Shown here piece by piece: positions 32,869 through 40,829 of a stretch of DNA of 64,000 bases. Below the pieces are notes generated by a model, which ran no database searches, had not been told where the DNA came from, and saw only the letters and a list, made by a program, of their open reading frames with translations. The stretch is from CAG-177 sp003514385 (lineage in GTDB: Bacteria; Bacillota; Clostridia; Oscillospirales; Acutalibacteraceae). Numbering within the stretch: position 1 is the first letter of the stretch; the number at the start of each line of letters is the position of its first letter. Location of the stretch: assembly GCA_051920445.1 (NCBI GenBank), contig JBPPLN010000001.1, positions 1,364,001 to 1,428,000 on the forward strand, read 5' to 3'. The translations under genes and the position numbers were made by a program.

Positions 32869-33504
32869 ATGACAAAAAAGCAAAAGGCCGCCCTCGCTGT
32901 GGCGGCGCTCGAAAAAGAATATCCGGATGCTCTGTGTTCGCTTGAAGAAAAAGAGCCTTATCGCCTGCTGATAGCAGTCAGACTTTCGGCTCAGTGTACC
33001 GACGCGCGGGTAAATTTAGTCACCCCCGTGCTCTTTGAGCGATTCCCGACGCTCGAGAGCCTCGCTTTCGCCGATGTTGCCGAGGTCGAGGAGATAGTCC
33101 ACCCTTGCGGCTTTTTCCGCGCAAAGGCGAACGACATAGTTTCGATGAGCCGGATGCTCATTGAAAAATATGATTCCAAAGTGCCTGATACCATCGAAGA
33201 GCTTGTCAAGCTCCCGGGAGTCGGCAGAAAAACGGCGAACCTCATAGTCGGCGACGTCTACGGCAAGCCCGCAGTCGTTGCGGACACGCATCTTATCAGA
33301 ATAACAAATTTGCTGGGGCTCGTTGACACAAAAGACCCGGCAAAAGTAGAAAAAGAGCTGAAAGCTCTGCTCGATCCTAAAAAGAGCAACGATTTCTGCC
33401 ACCGCTGCGTGCTTCACGGCAGGGCGGTGTGCATCGCACGCAGACCGAACTGTCCCGCCTGCGTGATGAACGGATTTTGCGGCTATTACTTAAAGCAGAA
33501 ATGA
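32869..33504 (+). CDS. nth: Endonuclease III
   Basis: 211 residues. The helix-hairpin-helix with catalytic lysine is VKLPGVGRKTANLIVGDVYG, the catalytic aspartate lies in VVADTHLIRI, and the [4Fe-4S] cluster ligands are C-x6-C-x2-C-x5-C (CIARRPNCPACVMNGFC). It removes oxidised pyrimidines and nicks abasic sites in base-excision repair. Its last 15 bases overlap the end of a convergent small gene. Confidence 0.96.
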   Translation: MTKKQKAALAVAALEKEYPDALCSLEEKEPYRLLIAVRLSAQCTDARVNLVTPVLFERFPTLESLAFADVAEVEEIVHPCGFFRAKANDIVSMSRMLIEKYDSKVPDTIEELVKLPGVGRKTANLIVGDVYGKPAVVADTHLIRITNLLGLVDTKDPAKVEKELKALLDPKKSNDFCHRCVLHGRAVCIARRPNCPACVMNGFCGYYLKQK

Positions 33505-33753
33505 TATCAGCGCCGTCACCGCAGCTCCCGCGAGCGCGGAGCAGGCGAATTTCAGCGCGGAGATAATTTTTCTCTTCTTGAGCTTGCTTGCCGGAGGGAT
33601 ACCCGCGCTGTCGGCTATCAGACCTGCCCGCTCGCGCAGCGTGCCCTCGCTCGTTGCGGCGTATTCGGGTTTGACGAAAAACAGCACTTTTTCAAAATAT
33701 TCGCATTTGGTCTGCGTTATCTCTATGACCTGACGGTTCACACCTTTTATCAT
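33490..33753 (-). CDS. Small tail-anchored membrane protein of unknown function
   Basis: 87 residues from ATG 33753, preceded by GGAGGG at good spacing; the longer frame to 33855 has no ribosome site. A soluble N-terminal half (VIEITQTKCEYFEKVLFFVK) is followed by a basic stretch (KLKKRKI) and one C-terminal hydrophobic helix (ALKFACSALAGAAVTALISF). Convergent with nth, with a 15-base overlap, and beside the second DnaA-box cluster. No family recognised with certainty. Confidence 0.7.
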   Translation of the reverse strand: MIKGVNRQVIEITQTKCEYFEKVLFFVKPEYAATSEGTLRERAGLIADSAGIPPASKLKKRKIISALKFACSALAGAAVTALISFLL

Positions 33754-33871
33754 TTTTTCTTGCCCTCCGAATGTCATGTGTTGATTATTTTTGACTTTTC
33801 GGGCGTGAAATATACCGACGGGCGGAGAAAAGCCGATTATACGAACTGTAATCACACTTTCGCGCGTGATA

Positions 33872-33947
33872 TGTGGAAAACTATGTGGAAAATGTTGATA
33901 ACTTCTTCAAAAACGCTTGAAAAACCTTGACAAGCTGATGTGGATAG
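33872..33947. other. Probable oriC (part 2): second DnaA-box cluster
   Basis: Four boxes in one orientation: exact TGTGGAAAA at 33872-33880 and 33884-33892, then TGTTGATAA abutting at 33893-33901, and TGTGGATAG at 33939-33947. An A+T-rich stretch follows to 34026. The cluster uses the same box sequence as the group by dnaN and lies in the divergent gap between the small membrane protein and the glycosylase gene. Confidence 0.68.
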
Positions 33948-34043
33948 ATAAATCAAAGTCGAAAATATATACAATCTGTTATATTTTCTTTACTTCTGAA
34001 TTTAAATATATTTCGCTTATATAACAAAAGGAGCGGATTTGAG

Positions 34044-34898
34044 TTGGATTGTGACAAAATTTTGCAGACGGACGGCGGAAGCATAATAACCGGGCTTCGC
34101 TGTTTCAGCCTGCCGCTGATACTCGACTGCGGTCAGGCGTTTCGCTGGAGCGAGAATGCGGACGGCAGCTGGAGCGGAGTGGCGATGAACCGCGAGCTCA
34201 GACTAAAGCAGGACGGCGATAGATTATTTTTTGAAAATACGACGCCCGACGAAATAAAAAACATATGGATAAAATATTTTGACCTCGACCGCGACTATAC
34301 CGCGATATGCAAGCGCCTGAGCGCGGACGAAAATCTCAAAACAGCGTGCTCGGAGTATCCGGGGATAAGAATATTAAAGCAAGACGAGTGGGAGACGCTC
34401 TGCTCGTTTATTATTTCTCAGAATAATAATATACCGCGAATAAAGGGTATAATCGGCAGGCTCTGCGAAAACTTCGGAGATAAGCTCCCCGGCGGGGGAT
34501 ATTCGTTCCCGTCCGCCGAAAAATTGGCTTCTCTCGAATCAGACGATCTCGCTCCGCTGAGAGCGGGATTTAGAAATAAATATATAATCGACGCCGCGCG
34601 CAAAGTAGCGGGCGGTGAAGTGAATCTGTCCGCGCTCAGAAATGCTTCTGATAACGAAGTTCGCGAAAGCCTTTTGAAAATAAAAGGCGTCGGCGCGAAA
34701 GTTGCGGAGTGTACATTATTATTCGGCTTCGGGCGCGTTGATGCGTTCCCGATAGATGTCTGGGTGCGCCGCGTTGTCGGCGAGCTATACCCGAACGGTC
34801 TGCCCGAGTGCATGGACGGAGTGCGCGGAATAGCGCAGCAGTATCTGTTCCACTGGCGCAGGCATCTTGAGGAGGACGAGAAGAAAAATGCAGGCTGA
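34044..34898 (+). CDS. 8-oxoguanine DNA glycosylase, OGG1-type
   Basis: 284 residues from TTG 34044, with AAAGGAG about 11 bases upstream. The N-terminal OGG domain shows LDCGQAFRWSENADGSWSGV. The HhH-GPD domain has IISQNNNIPRIKGIIGRLCE, the catalytic lysine in KIKGVGAKVAECTLLFGFGR and the catalytic aspartate in AFPIDVWVRR. It excises 8-oxoG opposite C and cuts the abasic site. It lies next to birA with an 11-base overlap and about 0.5 kb from nth, so two oxidative-damage repair enzymes sit beside the origin. Confidence 0.92.
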   Translation: MDCDKILQTDGGSIITGLRCFSLPLILDCGQAFRWSENADGSWSGVAMNRELRLKQDGDRLFFENTTPDEIKNIWIKYFDLDRDYTAICKRLSADENLKTACSEYPGIRILKQDEWETLCSFIISQNNNIPRIKGIIGRLCENFGDKLPGGGYSFPSAEKLASLESDDLAPLRAGFRNKYIIDAARKVAGGEVNLSALRNASDNEVRESLLKIKGVGAKVAECTLLFGFGRVDAFPIDVWVRRVVGELYPNGLPECMDGVRGIAQQYLFHWRRHLEEDEKKNAG

Positions 34899-35700
34899 TA
34901 TTCTCTCCACAGAGGAGATAAAAAAATATCTCACAAAAGAGCGAAAAAATAATATCGCCGTCTTTGACACGGTGGATTCAACGAACACTATCCTAAAAAA
35001 TTGGTGCGCCGAGGGAAAGGCCCGACCCGGCGACTGCGTGACAGCCGACTGCCAGACGAAAGGGCGCGGCAGGCGCGGAAAGAGATTTGAATCGGACAAA
35101 GGAGTCGGAATTTATCTCTCTTTTTTGCTCGGCACGGGCGACGCGACCCCGGATGAGATAAGCGAGATAACCGCGTGGGGCGCAGTTGCGGTGCGCCGCG
35201 CGATAGAAAAAGTCTGCCATGCGGGAAGCAAAATAAAATGGGTCAATGACATAGTCTGCGGCAGGATGAAAATATGCGGTATACTCACAGAGATGACCTC
35301 GGCGGGTCCCGTGATGGGAATCGGCATAAATGTGAATCAAAGCGGAGACGGCTTTCCGCCCGAGCTTCGCAATATTGCTTCGTCGCTTAGAATAATATGC
35401 AAAAGAGAATTTTGCAGGGCGCAGATAATTGCCGCCGTTATCGAAGAGCTCGATTTGATAAACGCGGGATTTCCCGAAAAAAGAGAGAAATACCTAAAGG
35501 AATACCGCGAGAACTGCGCCGTTATCGGCGAGGAGATAAGTATCGAGCGCGGCGAAGAAATAAAAAAAGGACGCGCTGTTGAAATCGCCGAAAATTTCGG
35601 GCTTGAAGTTATTTTCGAAAACGGAGAGCGCGAAGTAATAACCGGCGGCGAAGTGAGCGTAAAAGGATTTTACCCGGCAAATAATATCGGGAGAGAATAA
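34888..35700 (+). CDS. birA: Biotin--[acetyl-CoA-carboxylase] ligase without DNA-binding domain
   Basis: 270 residues from ATG 34888. The catalytic domain begins directly (FDTVDSTNTILKNW), with the biotinyl-AMP loop GRGRRGKRFES, KWVNDIVCGRMKICGILTEM and a C-terminal SH3-like domain (ISIERGEEIKKGRAVEIAEN). The helix-turn-helix of bifunctional BirA is absent, so this is a monofunctional ligase that cannot repress biotin genes. It loads biotin on acetyl-CoA carboxylase and similar enzymes. Confidence 0.93.
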   Translation: MQADILSTEEIKKYLTKERKNNIAVFDTVDSTNTILKNWCAEGKARPGDCVTADCQTKGRGRRGKRFESDKGVGIYLSFLLGTGDATPDEISEITAWGAVAVRRAIEKVCHAGSKIKWVNDIVCGRMKICGILTEMTSAGPVMGIGINVNQSGDGFPPELRNIASSLRIICKREFCRAQIIAAVIEELDLINAGFPEKREKYLKEYRENCAVIGEEISIERGEEIKKGRAVEIAENFGLEVIFENGEREVITGGEVSVKGFYPANNIGRE

Positions 35701-35718
35701 ATTGACGGAGGGTACAAA

Positions 35719-36426
35719 ATGAACAAACACAGAAAAGGGCTCTATATTATTTCAGGACTTTTCTATCTTTTCTTCTCGGGCGCGCTCGCGCTTTATCCGA
35801 CAAAGATGACGGTCGGCGCTACAATTTCGATGATAGCGGGCGCGGTTCTGACGCTCGCGGCGGCAGTTTCTTCATTTATACTTGCGGCGCAGTCCGGCAA
35901 GAATCCGAAAGATTCCGCAGTCCGCACTGTTGTTATGCCGATATGCTTCGTCGGCTTTGCGGTAATTCTCGCGGCGGATATCATAAACACCGCCGTGCGT
36001 TTTGAAACGGCGTTCGATGCAGTCAGAATCATAGCAGAACTTATAGGCGCGGCGGGACACATTGCCGCAGCCGTTATCATGTTCAAAAATAACATGGTAT
36101 TCATCAGAAAAAATAAAATTGCATATGCCGTGTTCGCCGCGATGACGGGAAATCCCGCTTCCATATTTGTCTCCGGCGCGTTCGCGCGCGAAAGAGCGGA
36201 CGGCGAATGTAAAAAGCTCCGCAAGGCGGGTGTTATCGAGCTTATCGTCGGCGCGGTAATTATAGTTGCGGCATACATAATAACCAATCTCACTCTGCCG
36301 AGCGACACATTCCGCGCTGTGACCGACTGGCTGTTCCTCTGCCTGACTCTCGTTACCGACATGGGTCTTGCACTCATCGCCGTCTCGACTCCGAAAGATA
36401 AAAAGAAAAAGGCGAAGAAAAAATAA
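35719..36426 (+). CDS. Multi-pass membrane protein, unknown (paralogue of 37651-38370)
   Basis: 235 residues with about seven hydrophobic helices. Between the fourth and sixth helices is a charged segment RERADGECKKLRKAG. The order MFKNN, a variable stretch, the charged segment and then VGAVIIVAAYI parallels MLKNN, DPDRECSRRKARNG and VVLVTYAAVYI in the gene at 37651, so the two look like paralogues. The C-terminus is very basic (KDKKKKAKKK). Preceded by GGAGG. No domain recognised. Confidence 0.68.
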   Translation: MNKHRKGLYIISGLFYLFFSGALALYPTKMTVGATISMIAGAVLTLAAAVSSFILAAQSGKNPKDSAVRTVVMPICFVGFAVILAADIINTAVRFETAFDAVRIIAELIGAAGHIAAAVIMFKNNMVFIRKNKIAYAVFAAMTGNPASIFVSGAFARERADGECKKLRKAGVIELIVGAVIIVAAYIITNLTLPSDTFRAVTDWLFLCLTLVTDMGLALIAVSTPKDKKKKAKKK

Positions 36427-36430
36427 AATT

Positions 36431-36865
36431 ATGTGGAATAAAATTTCAAGCAAGGAAGACATATCGGCTCTCATGGATAGAATGTACAGTTTCCATGACA
36501 GTTGCATCAAAGAGATGTATTATATAAGCGGAGCATATACTACTGCGGAAAAAAGCATGTATCCTATCAACGACCGACGCACACTGCGCGTTTTGATACA
36601 AAGTCAAATCGATTCTTCGGCTGCAATCGAGCTTGAGTTTTCCGGGCTTATATCTTTGTCGCTCCGTCCGACTGACGAAAAATACACCTGCGAAATCTTA
36701 GAAGCGTCGCTCGAAGAGAAAGACGGATATTTTATATGGAAAGACGATATAGATTTATCCGAAGAGTCGGATCAGTGCGGCACGGTGATATGCTCCGAAA
36801 GACTCAGTTGGCGCGAAATAAAAAGCGTATACGGCAGTGACGAATTCTATTTGCCGGCAGAATAA
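36431..36865 (+). CDS. Soluble protein of unknown function
   Basis: 144 residues from ATG 36431, 4 bases after the previous stop. No clear ribosome site is present, so coupling to the upstream gene is likely. It is acidic and predicted soluble, beginning MWNKISSKEDISALMDRMYS then FHDSCIKEMYYISGAY. Composition and size are like small immunity-type proteins, but I recognise no family. It sits between two membrane-protein genes in one orientation. Confidence 0.6.
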   Translation: MWNKISSKEDISALMDRMYSFHDSCIKEMYYISGAYTTAEKSMYPINDRRTLRVLIQSQIDSSAAIELEFSGLISLSLRPTDEKYTCEILEASLEEKDGYFIWKDDIDLSEESDQCGTVICSERLSWREIKSVYGSDEFYLPAE

Positions 36866-36880
36866 ATGGAGAAAATGAAA

Positions 36881-37654
36881 ATGAAGAAGAATGAGACATA
36901 CGATATTTTTGTTGGTATATCTTTAAGTCTTGCCGTTATATGCGCGTTGTCCGTTTTCTTTGAAAATTTTATACCGTATAATGCAGTCGTTTTCGGCGTA
37001 TCGCTCGGTTCTGTTTGGCTTCGGGCTGTTGCCGCAGTTATTCTTTTGGCGACATCTACAGTCTCGGTAAAACTGAGAATTGACTCAAAACACGGAAAAG
37101 CCGAAAAGAAAACGGCAATAATTGCAGCGAAGATAATTTTTCCTGCCATTGCCGTGACTGTCTGCGCAAATGCTGTGATAAGCGTTCTCAAAAACGGTCT
37201 TTCTTACTCTATACTGCCGATAGTTGCGGCGATATTGAGTGTTATCGGTCATGCGGTGAGTCTTGCGCTGATAATAAAAGGAAAAGAAGGCACGGCAAAA
37301 TTTGTTTTTGCCGTCATGACGCTGTCTTTGGTATCTATAACAATTTGTTTCTGTGCCGACAGCGGGCAAAAAACAATATCAAAAAGCAAAAGAATTTTAA
37401 TATTCGTTTTTGATATTTTGTTATTTCATTTGGTATCAAATTTTTTAAAAAGCGGCAATTTGTGGATAGCTTTCGCGCTGATGATAGTGATGCTTGCCTT
37501 GTATATACCGGAGCTTTTATCTTTTTACGAAACAAAGCCCGAATTGTCAGGCGATGATCCATTCAAAAAGGCGAACGAAGTAAAAGCAGCAAGCGCAGAA
37601 GAACTTAAAGAATACAAAAAAGAACTTGACCGAATGAAAGAAGCGAAAAAATGA
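36881..37654 (+). CDS. Multi-pass membrane protein, unknown
   Basis: 257 residues from ATG 36881, 9 bases after GGAG; the ATGs at 36866 and 36875 are too close to it. Seven or eight hydrophobic helices are followed by a cytosolic tail with a short amphipathic, coiled-coil-like end (AEELKEYKKELDRMKEAKK). It is more A+T-rich than its neighbours. It overlaps the next gene by 4 bases (ATGA). Function unknown. Confidence 0.66.
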   Translation: MKKNETYDIFVGISLSLAVICALSVFFENFIPYNAVVFGVSLGSVWLRAVAAVILLATSTVSVKLRIDSKHGKAEKKTAIIAAKIIFPAIAVTVCANAVISVLKNGLSYSILPIVAAILSVIGHAVSLALIIKGKEGTAKFVFAVMTLSLVSITICFCADSGQKTISKSKRILIFVFDILLFHLVSNFLKSGNLWIAFALMIVMLALYIPELLSFYETKPELSGDDPFKKANEVKAASAEELKEYKKELDRMKEAKK

Positions 37655-38370
37655 ACAGACGAAACATACTTCTCTATACCCTCGCGGGCGTGTTTTCTGT
37701 TATCGGCGCGCTGACAAACGGCATTTCGCCGTTTTTAGCCGGCAGCCCGGCGGCGGAAAAAATCGTCTCGCTGTGTTTGGCGATTATATTAATACTCATA
37801 GGCGTTTCGGCGATAACCGCATCGTCGCGAATCAAAAATAGCGGGAATGCAGACTTACGCCTGACGAAAAAAATAATGCCCGCTTTGCTCTGCGTTATGG
37901 CGATATTTATATTAGTGGATGCGGCGGTGTGCATACCGAATTTCAACGGGCTCACAAGCGGAGTGCGCATAGCGGGGGATATAATAAATTCAATCGGCTT
38001 TGCGTCCTGCGGCATCCTGATGCTCAAAAACAACAGGAGCGAAAAGAATACGGTGCTGTATATTATTCTCTCCGTGCTCTCCGGCAGTATCTCGCCGATA
38101 ATGATAACCGCGGCGTGGCTCGCGCTCCCGTATGACCCCGACCGCGAATGTTCACGCAGAAAAGCGCGAAACGGACTGATAATAGCATTCTTCGTCGTTC
38201 TCGTGACATATGCGGCGGTCTATATCGCGCTCGGACAGGAGACGGCGCAGAACATCGGACTTTCGGAGCTGTATATAAAAGTAATGTCGGCGCTGTTCGT
38301 TGCGGTCATCGCTGTGTTCGCGTTTATCCCTTCGTCGAAATATAAACGTAGAGACAGCGCGGAAAAATAA
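37651..38370 (+). CDS. Multi-pass membrane protein, unknown (paralogue of 35719-36426)
   Basis: 239 residues with about seven hydrophobic helices and the charged mid-loop DPDRECSRRKARNG before a helix VVLVTYAAVYIALG. The design matches the protein at 35719. It is translationally coupled to the gene before it and is followed by a terminator, so the cassette 35719-38370 is likely one transcript, perhaps starting from birA. Confidence 0.66.
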   Translation: MNRRNILLYTLAGVFSVIGALTNGISPFLAGSPAAEKIVSLCLAIILILIGVSAITASSRIKNSGNADLRLTKKIMPALLCVMAIFILVDAAVCIPNFNGLTSGVRIAGDIINSIGFASCGILMLKNNRSEKNTVLYIILSVLSGSISPIMITAAWLALPYDPDRECSRRKARNGLIIAFFVVLVTYAAVYIALGQETAQNIGLSELYIKVMSALFVAVIAVFAFIPSSKYKRRDSAEK

Positions 38371-38380
38371 AATATTTATT

Positions 38381-38422
38381 CAGCTTCGTTTCGGAAGATG
38401 CGCCGGGATGAAGCTGTTTTTT
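38381..38422 (+). terminator. Terminator of the membrane-protein cassette
   Basis: CAGCTTCGT and ATGAAGCTG pair (one G-U) around an 18-base loop and are followed by six T's, 10 bases after the last stop. Confidence 0.78.
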
Positions 38423-38511
38423 ATTTCGGGATATTGCGGAGTGCATAGATTTTTATGCACTGTAGCTAAGAGCGGGACAAAATTTTTTGAAATATCTATT
38501 ACCGATAGTTT

Positions 38512-38598
38512 GTAGGGACAGCCGCAAGGGCTGTCCCTACGAGTTGCAAAAGACAAGAATCACTGCTAAATTCGCGGGCTGATGATATCTGCCCCTAC
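38512..38598. repeat. Composite intergenic repeat: family C palindrome plus family B
   Basis: GTAGGGACAGCC and GGCTGTCCCTAC (38512-38540) form a perfect 12-bp stem with loop GCAAG. At 38577-38598 comes GGGCTGATGATATCTGCCCC then TA(C), the B motif also seen at 8.1 kb. With the terminator before and the zur promoter after, this accounts for the 365-base gap 38371-38735. Confidence 0.75.
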
Positions 38599-38630
38599 TG
38601 CACAATTTTGAGCGAAGCGAAACTCCGCTC

Positions 38631-38674
38631 TTGACAAACCGCGCTTTCGGGATTAAAATTGAAAACGATTCTCA
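38631..38674 (+). promoter_or_regulatory. zur-znuACB promoter with Fur/Zur-type operator
   Basis: Consensus TTGACA (38631-38636) and TAAAAT (38654-38659) are exactly 17 bases apart. Directly after the -10, TGAAAACGATTCTCA (38660-38674) is a 7-1-7 dyad of the Fur-superfamily type covering the start of transcription. The first gene encodes a Fur-family protein, so zinc-dependent autorepression is the natural reading. Confidence 0.85.
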
Positions 38675-38735
38675 AATTCAGTTTGCGGCGGAATATTTTT
38701 CTCTTTTCTGCCGAAGCTCAAAGAGGTGCTTTTTT

Positions 38736-39152
38736 ATGGGTTATAACACAAAGCAGGGCGAATTGATTACATCTCTGCTTAAAAGTAGCGGCGGTAGGCA
38801 TCTGACCGCCGAGGATATATCGCATATTCTGGGCGAGCGCGGCTGCCCGGTCGGCAAGGCTACGGTCTATCGCCATCTCGAAAAAATGCTGCGCGAGGGG
38901 AGCGTGCGCAAGTTCGTGCTCCACGACGGGGAGAGCGCGTGCTATCAGTATGTCGGCGACAGCGCGGACTGCTGCAACCACTATCATCTCAAATGCTCCG
39001 AGTGCGGGAAGCTGCTCCATGTCGAGTGCAGCTTTCTCGACAAGGTCGCGGAGCATATCTTCGAACACCACGGGTTCACCCTCAGCGCGGAGAATACCGT
39101 GCTCTACGGAATCTGCGCCGAGTGCGCCGAAAGGAAAAAGAATGAAAACTAA
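38736..39152 (+). CDS. zur: Fur-family zinc uptake repressor (Zur-like)
   Basis: 138 residues from ATG 38736 behind AGAGGTG. The winged helix reads LTAEDISHILGERGCPVGKA followed by TVYRHLEKMLREGSVRK. The dimerisation domain has the metal ligands HYHLKCSECGKLLHVEC and a second CxxC (CAECAE), the structural zinc site. It shares an operon with a zinc ABC importer and has a fitting operator, so Zur is preferred over Fur or PerR. Confidence 0.88.
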   Translation: MGYNTKQGELITSLLKSSGGRHLTAEDISHILGERGCPVGKATVYRHLEKMLREGSVRKFVLHDGESACYQYVGDSADCCNHYHLKCSECGKLLHVECSFLDKVAEHIFEHHGFTLSAENTVLYGICAECAERKKNEN

Positions 39153-40110
39153 GTTTTTGCGCGCGGTGGCAGTCATACTTTGCGCGGCGATGATATTTTC
39201 GCTTGCCGCCTGCTCCTCCGGAAAAATTGAATCTGAGAGCGATAAGCTCCGCGTTATATGCACGCTGTTCGTGCCGTATGATTTCGTGCGCGAAATAGCC
39301 GGGGACAGAGTAGATTTGACTTTGCTGCTCCCGCCCGGAATGGAGAGCCACTCATACGATCCGACTCCCGCCGATATGAAAGCGGTCAGCAATGCGGATC
39401 TGCTCATTCGCGTCGGCGAAAATATGGAGACCTGGTCGGCGAAGCTCTTTGACAAATCAACGGGAGCGGGCGAGTATCTCGATATCGCTTCAGAAATGGG
39501 TCTGCGCCTTGCCGCGCATGAGCATGAGCATGAACACGGCCACGAGGACGAGCATGAACATGAGCACGAATATGAAGAGGGCTTTGTTGACGCGCATATC
39601 TGGACAGACCCGGTCTATGCTCAGGGCATGGTGAAAGTCATAACCGACGCGCTCTGCCGGCTCGACGGCCGCAACGCCGAGTTCTATAAATCAAACAGCG
39701 AAAAGTATATCTCGAAGCTTCAGTCGCTCGATGCGGGATTCAAAGACGCAGTCAAAAACGGAAAGCGCGATATAATCGTATTCTCCGGCCGCTTCGCATT
39801 CCGCAATTTTACCGAGCGGTATTCGCTGAATTTCGTCAGCGCGCTCGACGCCTGCGCGGACAACTCCGAGCCGGGTGCCCGGACTGTAGCTAAGATAATA
39901 AACACTGTAAAAAACGAGAGCATCCCGGTCATTTTCTATGAAGAGCTGGCCGAGCCGCGAACGGCGGAGATCATCTGCGGCGAGACGGGCTGTTCGATGC
40001 GGCTGTTCCACTCATGCCACAATGTCAGCCGCGATGAATTTGAGTCCGGGGTCGGCTATCTCTCGCTGATGAACGACAATCTCCGAAATCTCAGGGAGGC
40101 ACTTTCATGA
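39142..40110 (+). CDS. znuA: Zinc ABC transporter substrate-binding lipoprotein
   Basis: 322 residues from ATG 39142, overlapping zur by 11 bases. The lipobox is SLAACSS, so the protein is lipid-anchored outside. The cluster A-I fold has ligand motifs GMESHSYDP and DAHIWTDP. Between them is a His/Glu-rich loop (HEHEHEHGHEDEHEHEHE), a hallmark of zinc rather than manganese binders. It delivers Zn2+ to ZnuB/ZnuC. Confidence 0.93.
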   Translation: MKTKFLRAVAVILCAAMIFSLAACSSGKIESESDKLRVICTLFVPYDFVREIAGDRVDLTLLLPPGMESHSYDPTPADMKAVSNADLLIRVGENMETWSAKLFDKSTGAGEYLDIASEMGLRLAAHEHEHEHGHEDEHEHEHEYEEGFVDAHIWTDPVYAQGMVKVITDALCRLDGRNAEFYKSNSEKYISKLQSLDAGFKDAVKNGKRDIIVFSGRFAFRNFTERYSLNFVSALDACADNSEPGARTVAKIINTVKNESIPVIFYEELAEPRTAEIICGETGCSMRLFHSCHNVSRDEFESGVGYLSLMNDNLRNLREALS

Positions 40111-40829
40111 ACAAAAATATATTGCTCGCCTGCCGCGATGCTGTGATAGGCTACGACAACACTGTAGCGGTCAACGGCGTGAGCTTTGAGCTTGAGCGCG
40201 GAGACTATCTCTGCATAGTCGGCGAAAACGGCTCGGGCAAGAGCACTCTTCTAAAAGGTATTCTGGGGCTTATCCCGATGAGAGGCGGAAGCGTTGATTT
40301 CGCCGACGGGCTCAGGCGCACGGACATAGGCTATCTGCCGCAGCAGACCCAGGCTCAGCGCGATTTCCCTGCGACGGTGCGCGAGGTAGTGCTCTCCGGC
40401 TGTCTCAACGGCTCGAAGGGTCCGTTCTATTCCCGCGCCGACCGCAGCCTTGCTAACAAAAATATGGAAAAGCTCTCGATAACAAATATCGCGAACAGAT
40501 CATACCGCGAGCTCTCCGGCGGTCAGCAGCAGAGGGTTCTGCTCGCGCGTGCGCTCTGCGCCGCAAAAGAGCTGCTTTTGCTCGACGAGCCGGTGACCGG
40601 GCTTGACCCGGTGGTGACTGCTGAGTTTTATCGCCTGATAAAAAAGCTCAATCGGGATTCGGGCATAGCCGTTATCATGGTCTCGCACGATATAGAGTGC
40701 GCCGTCGAGAACGCGAACAAAATTCTGCACCTCGGCTCGCGAGGAGTCGAATTTTTCGGCACGACCGAGGATTATTTAAAGAGCGACGCCGGACGGCGTT
40801 TTGCGGGAAGGGGGAGAAGCGATGTTTGA
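40107..40829 (+). CDS. znuC: Zinc ABC transporter ATP-binding protein
   Basis: 240 residues. Walker A GENGSGKSTLLKGI, Q-loop YLPQQTQ, signature LSGGQQQRVLLARAL, Walker B LLLLDEPVTGLD and H-loop VSHD are all intact. Overlaps znuA by 4 bases and znuB by 8. Confidence 0.94.
   Translation: MNKNILLACRDAVIGYDNTVAVNGVSFELERGDYLCIVGENGSGKSTLLKGILGLIPMRGGSVDFADGLRRTDIGYLPQQTQAQRDFPATVREVVLSGCLNGSKGPFYSRADRSLANKNMEKLSITNIANRSYRELSGGQQQRVLLARALCAAKELLLLDEPVTGLDPVVTAEFYRLIKKLNRDSGIAVIMVSHDIECAVENANKILHLGSRGVEFFGTTEDYLKSDAGRRFAGRGRSDV

Noticed and set aside
38512..38598. Possible CRISPR repeat-spacer units
   Set aside because: The repeats are single palindromes of different families, without regular spacing, repeated units or cas genes.
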